A DNA stretch of 6,587 nucleotides from assembly GCA_031283825.1 (NCBI GenBank), contig JAITAZ010000670.1, forward strand, positions 1 to 6,587, written 5' to 3'. Made by a program: the position numbers and the translations under genes. Shown here in pieces: positions 1 to 6,492 of the stretch. Positions within the stretch are counted from its first letter, which is position 1. The number at the start of each line of letters is the position of its first letter. Origin of the DNA: Planctomycetaceae bacterium. GTDB taxonomy: Bacteria > Planctomycetota > Planctomycetia > Pirellulales > Thermoguttaceae. Below the pieces are notes generated by a model that worked only from the letters and a program-made list of their open reading frames with translations, was not told where the DNA came from and did not search any database.

Positions 1-25
1 ATTAAAACGTGAATAGTTTAACAAT

Positions 26-119
26 TGTAGAGACGCAATGCCTTGCGTCTCTATTGTTGTCTTAGTCTAAATTCGATCAAAAGATCACCGATAGAGACGC
101 AAAGCATTGCGTCTCTACA
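26..119. repeat. Paired palindromic repeat (REPIN- or MITE-like element)
   Basis: Two hairpins face each other. The first (29-52) has a perfect 10-bp stem, AGAGACGCAA/TTGCGTCTCT, with loop TGCC. The second (92-117) has an 11-bp stem with the same arms and loop AGCA. The reverse complement of the first differs from the second at only one loop base, so they are inverted copies. The outer 13 bases are perfect terminal inverted repeats (TGTAGAGACGCAA at 26-38, its complement at 107-119), giving a 94-bp unit. No coding sequence lies inside. From memory, GTAGAGACG...CGTCTCTAC palindromes are dispersed in several bacterial genomes, notably cyanobacteria. Whether this is one mobile unit or two adjacent single repeats cannot be settled from one window. 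Confidence 0.75.
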
Positions 120-145
120 TTGGGTTTAGTAATTCAAATCCGAAT

Positions 146-164
146 TTAAAAACCGTGAACGGTT
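146..164 (-). terminator. Probable rho-independent terminator of the transporter gene
   Basis: Read on the minus strand, a short hairpin (stem AACCG/CGGTT, loop TTCA, 151-164) begins 9 bases after the transporter stop codon and runs into a stretch of T (146-152, partly within the stem). Position and T-tract fit an intrinsic terminator. The 5-bp stem is weak, so the larger hairpins at 92-117 and 29-52 may assist. Confidence 0.5.
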
Positions 165-173
165 ACCATTAAA

Positions 174-1442
174 TTATCTTGAATTATGTACATTTTCTGA
201 TGCGTGATTACTCAATAAAACGGCGATCCATTTTGTTTTTGGATCGTTTTGCAACACGATTTTTAATACCATCGTGAGCGGCGCGGATAAAAACATTCCT
301 ATCGGTCCTAGCAACCATCCCCAAAAAATTAACGAAAGCAAAACCACAAGACTCGAAATTCCTAATCCTTTCTCAAGATAACGCGGCTCGACTCCATAAC
401 CAAACGCGGTATTCACCACAATCAACCAAACTGTAACGACAATCGCAGTTGTCATTCCGTGATCAAACAACGCAAGTAAAATCGGCGGCGCGGACGCGAC
501 AATCTGTCCAATGTTTGGAATGTAATTGAGAAAAAACATCAGGATTCCCCACAATAGCGCATATTCAACTCCAAGAAGCCAAAGACCTAACGCCGTTACA
601 AAACCTGTCAATAAATTTATGACCGTTTTAATTTTCATGTAATTCCACGTATCGGCGGCGATTTTGCGGAAATATTCATTCGACAAATCGCGACCGTCAA
701 ATGCTTCGCGAATTTTTTCCGGCATCCGTGCCGCTTCTATCAACATGAAAATTACCATCACAACGATCAACGATGAAACGGTCGCGATATTTAAAATCTC
801 TCTCACTCCGAAATGAACAAAACTTATAAGCGTGTCAAGATGCACAATATTAAAAAGAGAAAAACGTTCCGCCGGTTTAATCGGGTCTGGTGATGTTGTT
901 TTAATCGAGTCGGGTTGATTTTTTTGAGTCGTCTGATTTTCTGTAACGAAAATGTTGGAGTCGGAGATTTCTTGAGTCGGGATTTTTTGATCCGGAAATT
1001 CTTGATTTTGTATTTCTTGATTTTGTATTTCTTGAATTGGCGCGTTTGGAATTTTAATTTTTGGGACGGATTCGTCGATCAATTTTAGTTTCTGAATTGA
1101 GTCGTTTATCCATTCGTCGATTAGTGTAATTTTTGCGGTTGCTTTATTTCTGTAGGTCGGCAATTTGTCGGAGAAATTGGTCAATGAGTAACTCAAAATC
1201 CACACCAAACCAATCCCCGATAAAAGAACTAAAAACGAAAGCGTAAACAATGCTAACCAATCGGAAAGTCCTTTTTGTTTTAGCCATCTAAGCGGCGGCA
1301 TAAGAACCATCGCGAAAAACACCGCCAGAAAAAACGGCGCAGCAAGAGATTGCGCCGCCTTCAATCCTGCAAGAATCACAACAATTGAAGTCGCCGCGAT
1401 CAAAAATTTCGTCCCGATTCCATTCCGTTGAGTTTCGTTCAT
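174..1442 (-). CDS. AI-2E/PerM-family (UPF0118) membrane transporter
   Basis: A 422-residue polytopic inner-membrane protein. Hydrophobic segments lie near residues 13-50, 62-87, 195-237, 274-325, 330-350 and 365-397. The C-terminal block (PRYLEKGLGISSLVVLLS, then GWLLGPIGMFLSAPL, 353-389) is the conserved signature of the AI-2E transporter family (PF01594). Members have been linked to autoinducer-2 export (TqsA) or to sodium/proton exchange, so the substrate here is unknown. Typical members have about 350 residues; the excess is a polar insert at about 128-192 between the N- and C-terminal membrane bundles. It contains six pentapeptide units (136-165, NQEIQ-like) and a Ser/Thr/Pro-rich stretch. 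The ATG at 1442 gives the expected N-terminus just before the first membrane segment; no Shine-Dalgarno sequence precedes it. The gene lies 178 bases downstream of flgE on the same strand and may share its transcript. Confidence 0.9.
   Translation of the reverse strand: MNETQRNGIGTKFLIAATSIVVILAGLKAAQSLAAPFFLAVFFAMVLMPPLRWLKQKGLSDWLALFTLSFLVLLSGIGLVWILSYSLTNFSDKLPTYRNKATAKITLIDEWINDSIQKLKLIDESVPKIKIPNAPIQEIQNQEIQNQEFPDQKIPTQEISDSNIFVTENQTTQKNQPDSIKTTSPDPIKPAERFSLFNIVHLDTLISFVHFGVREILNIATVSSLIVVMVIFMLIEAARMPEKIREAFDGRDLSNEYFRKIAADTWNYMKIKTVINLLTGFVTALGLWLLGVEYALLWGILMFFLNYIPNIGQIVASAPPILLALFDHGMTTAIVVTVWLIVVNTAFGYGVEPRYLEKGLGISSLVVLLSLIFWGWLLGPIGMFLSAPLTMVLKIVLQNDPKTKWIAVLLSNHASENVHNSR
948..1037 (-). 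repeat. 15-bp tandem repeat coding for pentapeptides in the transporter
   Basis: On the plus strand the 15-mer TTCTTGATTTTGTAT occurs twice in exact tandem (999-1013, 1014-1028), with a partial third copy from 1029 and degenerate copies toward 948. In the protein this is IQEIQ, NQEIQ, NQEFP, DQKIP, TQEIS, DSNIF (residues 136-165). Exact DNA identity of the central copies suggests recent duplication by slippage; the reading frame is kept because the unit is a multiple of three. Confidence 0.8.
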
Positions 1443-1445
1443 TTA

Positions 1446-1605
1446 TAGTTTTTTAGTTTTTTTAGTTGTATTAGTTGTATTAGTTTTTCTAGTTGTATTA
1501 GTTTTTCTAGTTGTATTAGTATAAATTTGATTTTTCCATTAAGTTGTTTAAGCTGAATTGCTACTAATTTTCTACTACAACTAATACAACTACTACAACT
1601 ACGAA
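1446..1605. repeat. 9-bp tandem repeats in inverted arrangement between flgE and the transporter
   Basis: The left arm (1446-1525) is a run of 9-mers on the plus strand: TAGTTGTAT at 1463, 1472, 1490 and 1508, alternating with TAGTTTTTC at 1481 and 1499, plus related TAGTTTTTT units before 1463. The right arm (about 1572-1601) carries the same unit on the other strand: CTACAACTA at 1575 and 1593, ATACAACTA at 1584. Bases 1463-1483 pair with 1581-1601 at 20 of 21 positions, so the flgE-transporter transcript could form a long stem with a roughly 100-base loop, or shorter alternatives. It may act as an RNA-processing or attenuation element, or be only slippage-prone DNA. It fills nearly the whole 178-base gap; no promoter is evident in it. 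Confidence 0.8.
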
Positions 1606-1620
1606 TACACCAACTAAAGA

Positions 1621-4074
1621 TCAATTAATTCTCAGTAAAGAATCGTACATTTCGTTTGAGGTTGTCATAATTTTTGCGTTTGCGCGATACATTGCGGACG
1701 CTAGAATCATGTCAACGATTTCTTGAGCAATATCCGTATTCGACAACTCTAAACTTCGACTTCGAATTGATCCGATTCCGTCTGAACCTGCGATTCCTAT
1801 TTTTGCGTCTCCAGAGTTTACGCTTACTTGATACAAACTTTCGCCCGATTTGTACAAGCCTTCCTGATTAGCGAAAGTTGCAAGTGGAATTTGCCCAAGC
1901 GGACGCTCTACACCGCTTGTGAAAATTCCCATTATCGTTCCATCTTCAAGTATATTATAATCATACAGAGTTCCTGCTCCTGCTCCGTCTTGATATGTTT
2001 GAGAAAGTTCCGTCGAGTTTGCCGCCAGTGCCATTACTGCGTCGAGATTCATATTGAACTGAAAATCCAACGGACTACTTGACGCAACATTTGTTCGTTC
2101 AACAGAAATTGTCGTATTTGTTCCTCCGATTAGTCGTCCGTTTTGGTCGAATCGTAGTAAACCTGTTCCGGTTGCGATTGCTGTTCCGTCGGCTGGTTGG
2201 TTATCGGGCGAATCTGCGTACCAGCGGTAGAGCGTTTCGGTGTTGCTTTTTGATTCGAGAACCATTGTCATTCTCACGCTGACCGGCGCGCCGAGCGAAT
2301 CGAAAACTTGTAAATCGGTTGAAATACTTTCGCCTTTGCTTTGTTGAATTTCAGTCCAACCGAGATCGAGTTGATGTTGTTGCATTGTGTCGGAAACTTG
2401 TAATTCGAGTTCGTTTTGAACTCCGGCGTTTCCGAGAATAAACATTGAGCCGTCGATAACGTAACTTCCTTGTGTTCCGTTATTTATTAACTTGCCGATG
2501 TTTCCTTGATCAGCTGCGACTCCGTCGGCGGAGTTACGTATTCCGAATGAATCGTTCAAAAATTTCAGGTAATCCGTAACAGTTGTTTCGTTAGTGATTT
2601 CAAACGACGTTGTTTTTAGTGACAATCCGCCTTTGGTTGGAGTAAAAGTCAGAGTGCCGGTTTCGAATACGCGAGTGAATTCGCCGTTATCGAATTTGCC
2701 GACGTCGATGAGTTTAGTTGTTCCGGTGATTAGAGTATTTCCGCGTCCGGCTTCGTTCATTTCGAGGTGAGTTCCGTTGAGTAAATCTGCGTCGGAGGTG
2801 CGGTCGATCAGAGTTGCGTTTGTGTCCATGTTTCGTATTTCTCCGACGAGGTTAAAAGTTGTCGGGTCGGTCAGGGTATTTCTGTAAACGCGTCTTCCGA
2901 CCCATTCGCCAGACTGATCGACCGGCAGATTTGACAATGTCAATTGACCTCCGTTGACGTTGTAAGAGTCTGCGAGTTGTACGGGTCTGCTTTCGTTTCC
3001 GGCGGAGTCGAAGTAGGTTACGTAATATTCGTAATTGCCGTTTAATCGACTTGTGTTTAAGACCGGTTTTGAGTTTAGGTCGGAGGAAGCGGCGATGTCG
3101 GTATAGGTTTGTTGTGTTGACGGGAGTTGATCGACGAGATGAAAACTTGGTTCGACTGACGGGTTGGTTGGTTCGATTGCTCTGTAGATTCGCAGTGAGG
3201 AGTAGTTTGCGGGAATCATTGGGAGGTTATTTATGGTCAGTGAATTTTGTCCAGATGTAATTTCGGCTTGGAGTGGTGCGGAGTAATCGGATTCGATTCC
3301 GTTGGAGTTGACAAATGCGAATCGGTAGAGATATTTTCCTTCGTCGATATTTCCTGACGTGGTATTAGTGCCGTTAATAACGGTGAATCCTTCGACGTTT
3401 GGTTGTATGATTTGGCTTATATTTCCGGTGTTTTGTGGTGGTGAGGATTTTGAGAGGTCTGTCATTGGTTTTGTTCGTAGGATAGTTCCTTGTGTTGCGG
3501 AATCTCCGGTTGCGTTTAGGATTCCTTCGATTTTGATTTCGGAGGTTTCTTGTGCGATGTGCATTTCGTTGATAGGAATTTTCAGTGAAGTGAGAGTGGT
3601 ATTTTGTATTCTGAATTGGTCGTCGATTCCGTATCCGTAAACGTACATACCTGTATTTGTAACGAGTTCGTGATTTCCGTTAATTTTGAGAGCGCCGTTT
3701 CGGGTGTAGTATGTTTGACGAGATGCGTTTGGGTCTGGTGAATCTCTGACGATTAGAAATCCGTTTCCGTTGATAGCGAGATCGGAGGCGGTCATACCTT
3801 CTTTGAAGGAGCCTTGTGAGAAGTCGGTAGTAACGGAGGCGAGTTCGACTCCCATTCCGATTTGGAGAGGATTTGAGCCTGCGGTGTAGGTTTGGTCTGG
3901 TGGGTATCCGTAGTTATAAATATAAGAAATAAACGATGAGAAATCGGCGCGTTCGGATTTATATCCCCAAGTATTTGCGTTGGCGAGATTATTACCTGAA
4001 ACGTTAATTGTTTTTTCTGCCGCTCCCATTCCGGTTTGAGCGATATGAATTGCTGATGTTAAACCGAGTCCCAT
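1621..4074 (-). CDS. flgE: Flagellar hook protein FlgE, enlarged form
   Basis: An 817-residue hook subunit; FlgE polymerises into the curved joint between flagellar rod and filament. The N-terminal rod/hook domain has NLANANTWGYKS (29-40), where Trp replaces the usual Pro before GYK. GMGVELASVTTDFSQGS followed by DLAINGNGFLIV (73-109) is the standard hook/rod core. A FlgE D2-like segment (ISTDLQVFDSLGAPVSV, 584-600) comes later. The C-terminal domain (LELSNTDIAQEIVDMILAS with YRANAKIMTTS, 775-806) is the usual helix that packs on the N-terminus. The protein is about twice the E. coli length (about 400). Much of the excess is two tandem beta-rich repeats (about 247-342 and 347-434). There is no cysteine and no cleavable signal, as expected for a substrate of the flagellar type III exporter. 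The ATG at 4074 gives the canonical hook N-terminus; no Shine-Dalgarno is visible. No other flagellar gene is in the window. Confidence 0.95.
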   Translation of the reverse strand: MGLGLTSAIHIAQTGMGAAEKTINVSGNNLANANTWGYKSERADFSSFISYIYNYGYPPDQTYTAGSNPLQIGMGVELASVTTDFSQGSFKEGMTASDLAINGNGFLIVRDSPDPNASRQTYYTRNGALKINGNHELVTNTGMYVYGYGIDDQFRIQNTTLTSLKIPINEMHIAQETSEIKIEGILNATGDSATQGTILRTKPMTDLSKSSPPQNTGNISQIIQPNVEGFTVINGTNTTSGNIDEGKYLYRFAFVNSNGIESDYSAPLQAEITSGQNSLTINNLPMIPANYSSLRIYRAIEPTNPSVEPSFHLVDQLPSTQQTYTDIAASSDLNSKPVLNTSRLNGNYEYYVTYFDSAGNESRPVQLADSYNVNGGQLTLSNLPVDQSGEWVGRRVYRNTLTDPTTFNLVGEIRNMDTNATLIDRTSDADLLNGTHLEMNEAGRGNTLITGTTKLIDVGKFDNGEFTRVFETGTLTFTPTKGGLSLKTTSFEITNETTVTDYLKFLNDSFGIRNSADGVAADQGNIGKLINNGTQGSYVIDGSMFILGNAGVQNELELQVSDTMQQHQLDLGWTEIQQSKGESISTDLQVFDSLGAPVSVRMTMVLESKSNTETLYRWYADSPDNQPADGTAIATGTGLLRFDQNGRLIGGTNTTISVERTNVASSSPLDFQFNMNLDAVMALAANSTELSQTYQDGAGAGTLYDYNILEDGTIMGIFTSGVERPLGQIPLATFANQEGLYKSGESLYQVSVNSGDAKIGIAGSDGIGSIRSRSLELSNTDIAQEIVDMILASAMYRANAKIMTTSNEMYDSLLRIN
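2773..3336 (-). repeat. Two tandem Ig/fibronectin-like domains inside FlgE
   Basis: Residues 247-342 and 347-434 of FlgE align with each other. Each starts Y-x-Y-x-(V/F)-x-(Y/F) followed by S-x-G-x-E-S, continues with LT(I/L)xNLP, then (R)xxYR, then FxLV, and ends TxxDxxxxxDLN(S/G). These spaced hydrophobics and turns suggest a beta-sandwich. DNA identity between the copies is low, so the duplication is old. Such surface domains would sit on the outside of the hook; this role is inferred. Confidence 0.65.
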
Positions 4075-4083
4075 AATATAATA

Positions 4084-4109
4084 AGTATAAAAAAATTTTT
4101 ACGATTCTG
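4084..4109 (-). promoter_or_regulatory. Weak candidate promoter of flgE
   Basis: On the minus strand TATACT (4089-4084) lies 9 bases before the flgE ATG, which would make a nearly leaderless mRNA, consistent with the missing Shine-Dalgarno. Its -35 region (AATCAG) is poor. An alternative is TTGTTA (4132-4127) with 17 bases to CAGAAT (4109-4104). Neither is convincing. Confidence 0.25.
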
Positions 4110-4122
4110 ATTTTGGATAAAA

Positions 4123-4166
4123 TTATTAACAACGATGTAGAAATTTATTGACAACGATGTAGAAAT
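4123..4166. repeat. 22-bp tandem direct repeat upstream of flgE
   Basis: Bases 4123-4144 and 4145-4166 are adjacent copies that match at 21 of 22 positions (A4128 versus G4150), with core ACAACGATGTAGAAAT. The unit equals about two turns of the helix, so two protein copies would bind the same face. It lies 49-92 bases before the flgE start, where an activator or repressor site could be. No regulator is recognised as its partner. Confidence 0.75.
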
Positions 4167-4185
4167 ATTTTTTGTGTAATTTGAT

Positions 4186-4209
4186 TCTCAAAAAATATCC
4201 TTTTTGAGA
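4186..4209. promoter_or_regulatory. Inverted repeat in the divergent region
   Basis: TCTCAAAAA (4186-4194) and TTTTTGAGA (4201-4209) form a perfect 9-bp stem with loop ATATCC. No T-tract follows on either strand and no gene ends here, so it is unlikely to be a terminator. An operator-like site or a chance AT-rich palindrome is possible. Confidence 0.35.
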
Positions 4210-4330
4210 TGTATCGGTTTAAGAAAGAGTCGGTCGACAGAATATTTGTCAAGTTACAAAAATCTCGCCTATTTTCTCCAATTCGCCTTATCAGAAAATT
4301 TGTTTTAGATTTTGTACAGAACTATTAAGT

Positions 4331-4388
4331 AAAAACGCAAATCCTTGCGTCTCTACGATTGTTAATTTGTAACTATTCACGTTTTAAT
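4331..4388 (-). repeat. Inverted, partly decayed copy of the left-edge palindromic repeat
   Basis: The reverse complement of 4371-4388 is identical to bases 1-18 of the window (18 of 18). After a 6-base insertion, the reverse complement of 4345-4364 matches bases 19-38 at 19 of 20 positions, including the GTAGAGACGCAA hairpin arm. The other hairpin arm (4331-4340) has two changes relative to the intact one (TTGCGTTTTT for TTGCGTCTCT). Homology therefore extends beyond the hairpin into about 28 bases of flank, meaning the repeat unit is larger than the palindrome and may continue past the left edge of the window. Confidence 0.8.
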
Positions 4389-4427
4389 TTTGTCGATAAA
4401 AATTTCACCAATAGAAATAAATCTCTA

Positions 4428-4456
4428 TTTACACTGATTACTTTAAAAACTATACT
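4428..4456 (+). promoter_or_regulatory. Sigma-70-like promoter for the plus-strand gene
   Basis: TTTACA (4428-4433) and TATACT (4451-4456) are separated by exactly 17 bases, each one mismatch from consensus. Transcription would begin near 4463, leaving an untranslated leader of about 138 bases before the ATG at 4601. A second, weaker option is TTGATA (4491-4496) with 16 bases to TAAACT (4513-4518). Confidence 0.55.
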
Positions 4457-4585
4457 TTGCAAAATTCGCGTGAAGTGTTTTTATGATTTGTTGATAATTG
4501 CAGATCGTAAAATAAACTTTGCGTTTGAATTGTTTCTGTATCGGCGATAATGTGTCGTCTGAGCAAATACATTTCACCAAAATTT

Positions 4586-4593
4586 GAAGGAGA
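4586..4593 (+). promoter_or_regulatory. Shine-Dalgarno site that sets the start at 4601
   Basis: GAAGGAGA ends 7 bases before the ATG at 4601. This is a near-ideal ribosome-binding site. The in-frame ATG at 4550 has no such site and would add a 17-residue polar extension, so 4601 is preferred. Confidence 0.85.
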
Positions 4594-4600
4594 ATTTAAA

Positions 4601-6328
4601 ATGACTCAAACCTCTCAAGACCAAGTTTTTGACAACGAATTAAAACAAAAAAAACGTCAAACTTTAATTTTATGTTGGACAATAATTTTTGTTCTGCTGA
4701 TTTCGGCGGCGGCGATTTATCTTGTCTGCATTTACGCGCCGCCGTTGATTATTTCGTCTGAAACAACGCGAATTACAGGTCCATTAAAAAAGGACGGAAG
4801 AATCGATTTCTGGCGTCATATCGAAGAGAATTATTACAGCGATCTCAAAATCGCAACGGACGAAAACGGATTTCGGATTTTTACTCGCACATTTGGCAAC
4901 GTTTATGAATCTGCTAATGCGTCGCGGGAGCATATTGAACAGAAATACCAAAAACTCGGATTAGACGTAAATATTCCTCCGACGATGAAATTTCCTGAAC
5001 TTCCGCAAAAAGTAATTGCCGATTATTACGCCGGTCTTGGCAAAGGCGATTCGGCAGAAATTTATGAATTGGAAAAAAAACTTTCAAGAACTTGGACTCT
5101 CGAAGACGCGCCAATGCTCGCCGAGTGGATTAAAACCGCCGACGAACCTTTAGACGCACTCGCAGAAATGATTCGTAAACCGGCTTTCATTTGTCCGGCT
5201 ATTATGACAAAGAAGTCAACATTATTTAGTATTCAATTTCTGGAAGTACACAGTTGTAGTCAAATTGCCCGCGTTTATAGAACAAGAGCAAATTATAGAA
5301 TTGCTAAAGGCGATATCGACGGAGCAATAAACGACATAATAACAATATATCAACTCGGACGACAATTAGAAAAAGACGCTAATTTTGTTGTTTATCAACT
5401 TGTTGGAATCGCGATTGAAGGAATTGCAGCCGCTATTCCGATAAATGCGAATCCAAATCATCCGGCGACAAAAGAACAACTAAAACGACTACTAGACGCA
5501 ATCGATCAATTACCGCCGCGAGCAGATTGGAATAAAGTTATGGAAATTGAACGCGCCGTTATTTTAGACACAACGCAAATTTTCTTTCACGATAACGATA
5601 ATTACTTAAAAAAATTATTTACATTGATTGACGTAACAACGCCGCCTGAAACTAACGCTAATATGTCTCGTTTGTATCGTTTATGTTTGTCGTTGCCGTG
5701 TAATCAAAATATTGTTTTTAATCGAATGAACGAGATGTTTGATAAACAAGATAGTATTTTGGCGTCTCGTGCTAGTTTATTTGACAAACGTTTGCTGACT
5801 AGCGGCGGACGCGGAAAAATAATATCAGAACTAATTGGCTCGATTTTTTTATGTTTTGGTCCAGCCGGTAAAGCCAAGCAACGTATAGAGTGTTTAAACA
5901 ATATGAAACATTTAACTTTGGCGTTATCGATCTACAAAATCGAGCATGGAGAATATCCGAAAGCCGATTGGATTGAAAAGATCAAACCGTATCTTGGCGA
6001 TAATTTTGAGAAATATTTACGATGTCCGGCGAGTGTAAATCAGGATATCGGCAAGACAAATTATGCGTTGATTTTGTACGATAAAGTTCCTGAATACAAA
6101 GACGCATTACAATTAGTCGAGTTACGAGAACCGGTTCCATTTGACCAAGCTGTAATTACGATTGAGGAAGCGTTAAATTATTTTTCGCCTGACAAAACTT
6201 CCCGAAAAACCGGCAGTGCTCATGTAGCCGGAATGAATATATCAAAACAAACCGGCGCTATTAATTTTACTACACCTTACGAAAATCTGTCAGAATTAAA
6301 AAAATTATTAGAACAAGAAACCAAATAA
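4601..6328 (+). CDS. Membrane-anchored planctomycete-type protein with pseudopilin-like C-terminus
   Basis: A 575-residue protein of unknown function. Residues 1-21 are polar and Lys-rich, then one membrane segment (22-46) anchors the rest, probably outside the cytoplasm. Just after it, TRITGPLKKDGRIDF (56-70) matches a signature I recall from planctomycete hypothetical proteins. The helical middle (about 220-305) with RTRANYRIAKGDIDGAI and LVGIAIEG also fits that family; helices look TPR-like. A second hydrophobic stretch is at 407-423. The C-terminus (431-575) resembles the head of DUF1559/type II pseudopilin-like proteins: CLNNMKHLTLALSIYKIEHG then EYP, a CPAS motif, and GSAHVAGMN with INF near the end. 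The prepilin N-terminal methylation helix is absent, so it is not itself a classic pseudopilin. It has its own promoter and Shine-Dalgarno site and no same-strand neighbour. Role unknown; a cell-envelope or secretion-linked function is only an inference. Confidence 0.8.
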   Translation: MTQTSQDQVFDNELKQKKRQTLILCWTIIFVLLISAAAIYLVCIYAPPLIISSETTRITGPLKKDGRIDFWRHIEENYYSDLKIATDENGFRIFTRTFGNVYESANASREHIEQKYQKLGLDVNIPPTMKFPELPQKVIADYYAGLGKGDSAEIYELEKKLSRTWTLEDAPMLAEWIKTADEPLDALAEMIRKPAFICPAIMTKKSTLFSIQFLEVHSCSQIARVYRTRANYRIAKGDIDGAINDIITIYQLGRQLEKDANFVVYQLVGIAIEGIAAAIPINANPNHPATKEQLKRLLDAIDQLPPRADWNKVMEIERAVILDTTQIFFHDNDNYLKKLFTLIDVTTPPETNANMSRLYRLCLSLPCNQNIVFNRMNEMFDKQDSILASRASLFDKRLLTSGGRGKIISELIGSIFLCFGPAGKAKQRIECLNNMKHLTLALSIYKIEHGEYPKADWIEKIKPYLGDNFEKYLRCPASVNQDIGKTNYALILYDKVPEYKDALQLVELREPVPFDQAVITIEEALNYFSPDKTSRKTGSAHVAGMNISKQTGAINFTTPYENLSELKKLLEQETK

Positions 6329-6492
6329 TTATCCCTCAACAGAATTTTTGTAACAATAATTCATAATACTTCAGCAGAGCGTTTTTTTGTAAAAATTCCG
6401 TCGCAATATTTTTTTAAGGAACATTAGGGACAAGAGGGACATTTTGGTTTAAATCTAATTGAAAAGACTGTAATATATCAGTGGAATAATTT

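Larger units (their letters stand above)
4075..4600. other. Divergent intergenic region between flgE and the plus-strand gene
   Basis: This AT-rich stretch of about 525 bases separates the leftward flgE from the rightward gene starting at 4601. It holds, from left to right, a weak flgE promoter candidate, a 22-bp tandem repeat, a 9-bp inverted repeat, an inverted copy of the left-edge palindromic element, and a rightward sigma-70-like promoter. Short open frames occur but none has a ribosome-binding site or recognisable protein. No sigma-54 (GG-N10-GC) or sigma-28 consensus was found ahead of flgE. Confidence 0.7.

Noticed and set aside
26..119. CRISPR array
   Set aside because: Only two palindromic units in inverted orientation, no regular direct repeats with unique spacers and no cas genes.
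1674..3640. Several plus-strand open frames of 65-93 codons opposite flgE
   Set aside because: All lie antisense within a clearly recognised flgE, with Arg/Leu/Cys-rich nonsense composition and no start signals.
4075..4200. Sigma-54 or sigma-28 flagellar promoter ahead of flgE
   Set aside because: No GG-N10-GC pair and no TAAA-N15-GCCGATAA-like sequence on the minus strand.
4359..4550. Open frame of 63 codons on the plus strand
   Set aside because: It runs partly through the repeat copy, has no Shine-Dalgarno, no recognisable protein features, and covers the likely promoter of the next gene.
4550..4600. Upstream ATG at 4550 adding 17 residues to the plus-strand protein
   Set aside because: No ribosome-binding site ahead of it; the AAGGAG before 4601 fits far better and the extension is unlike a conserved N-terminus.
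4914..5901. Minus-strand open frames of about 65 codons opposite the plus-strand gene
   Set aside because: Antisense shadows of a coding region with good features; no ribosome sites or family resemblance.
6329..6492. Rho-independent terminator right after the plus-strand gene
   Set aside because: T-rich runs are present (for example 6385-6391 and 6410-6416) but none follows a stable GC-containing stem.
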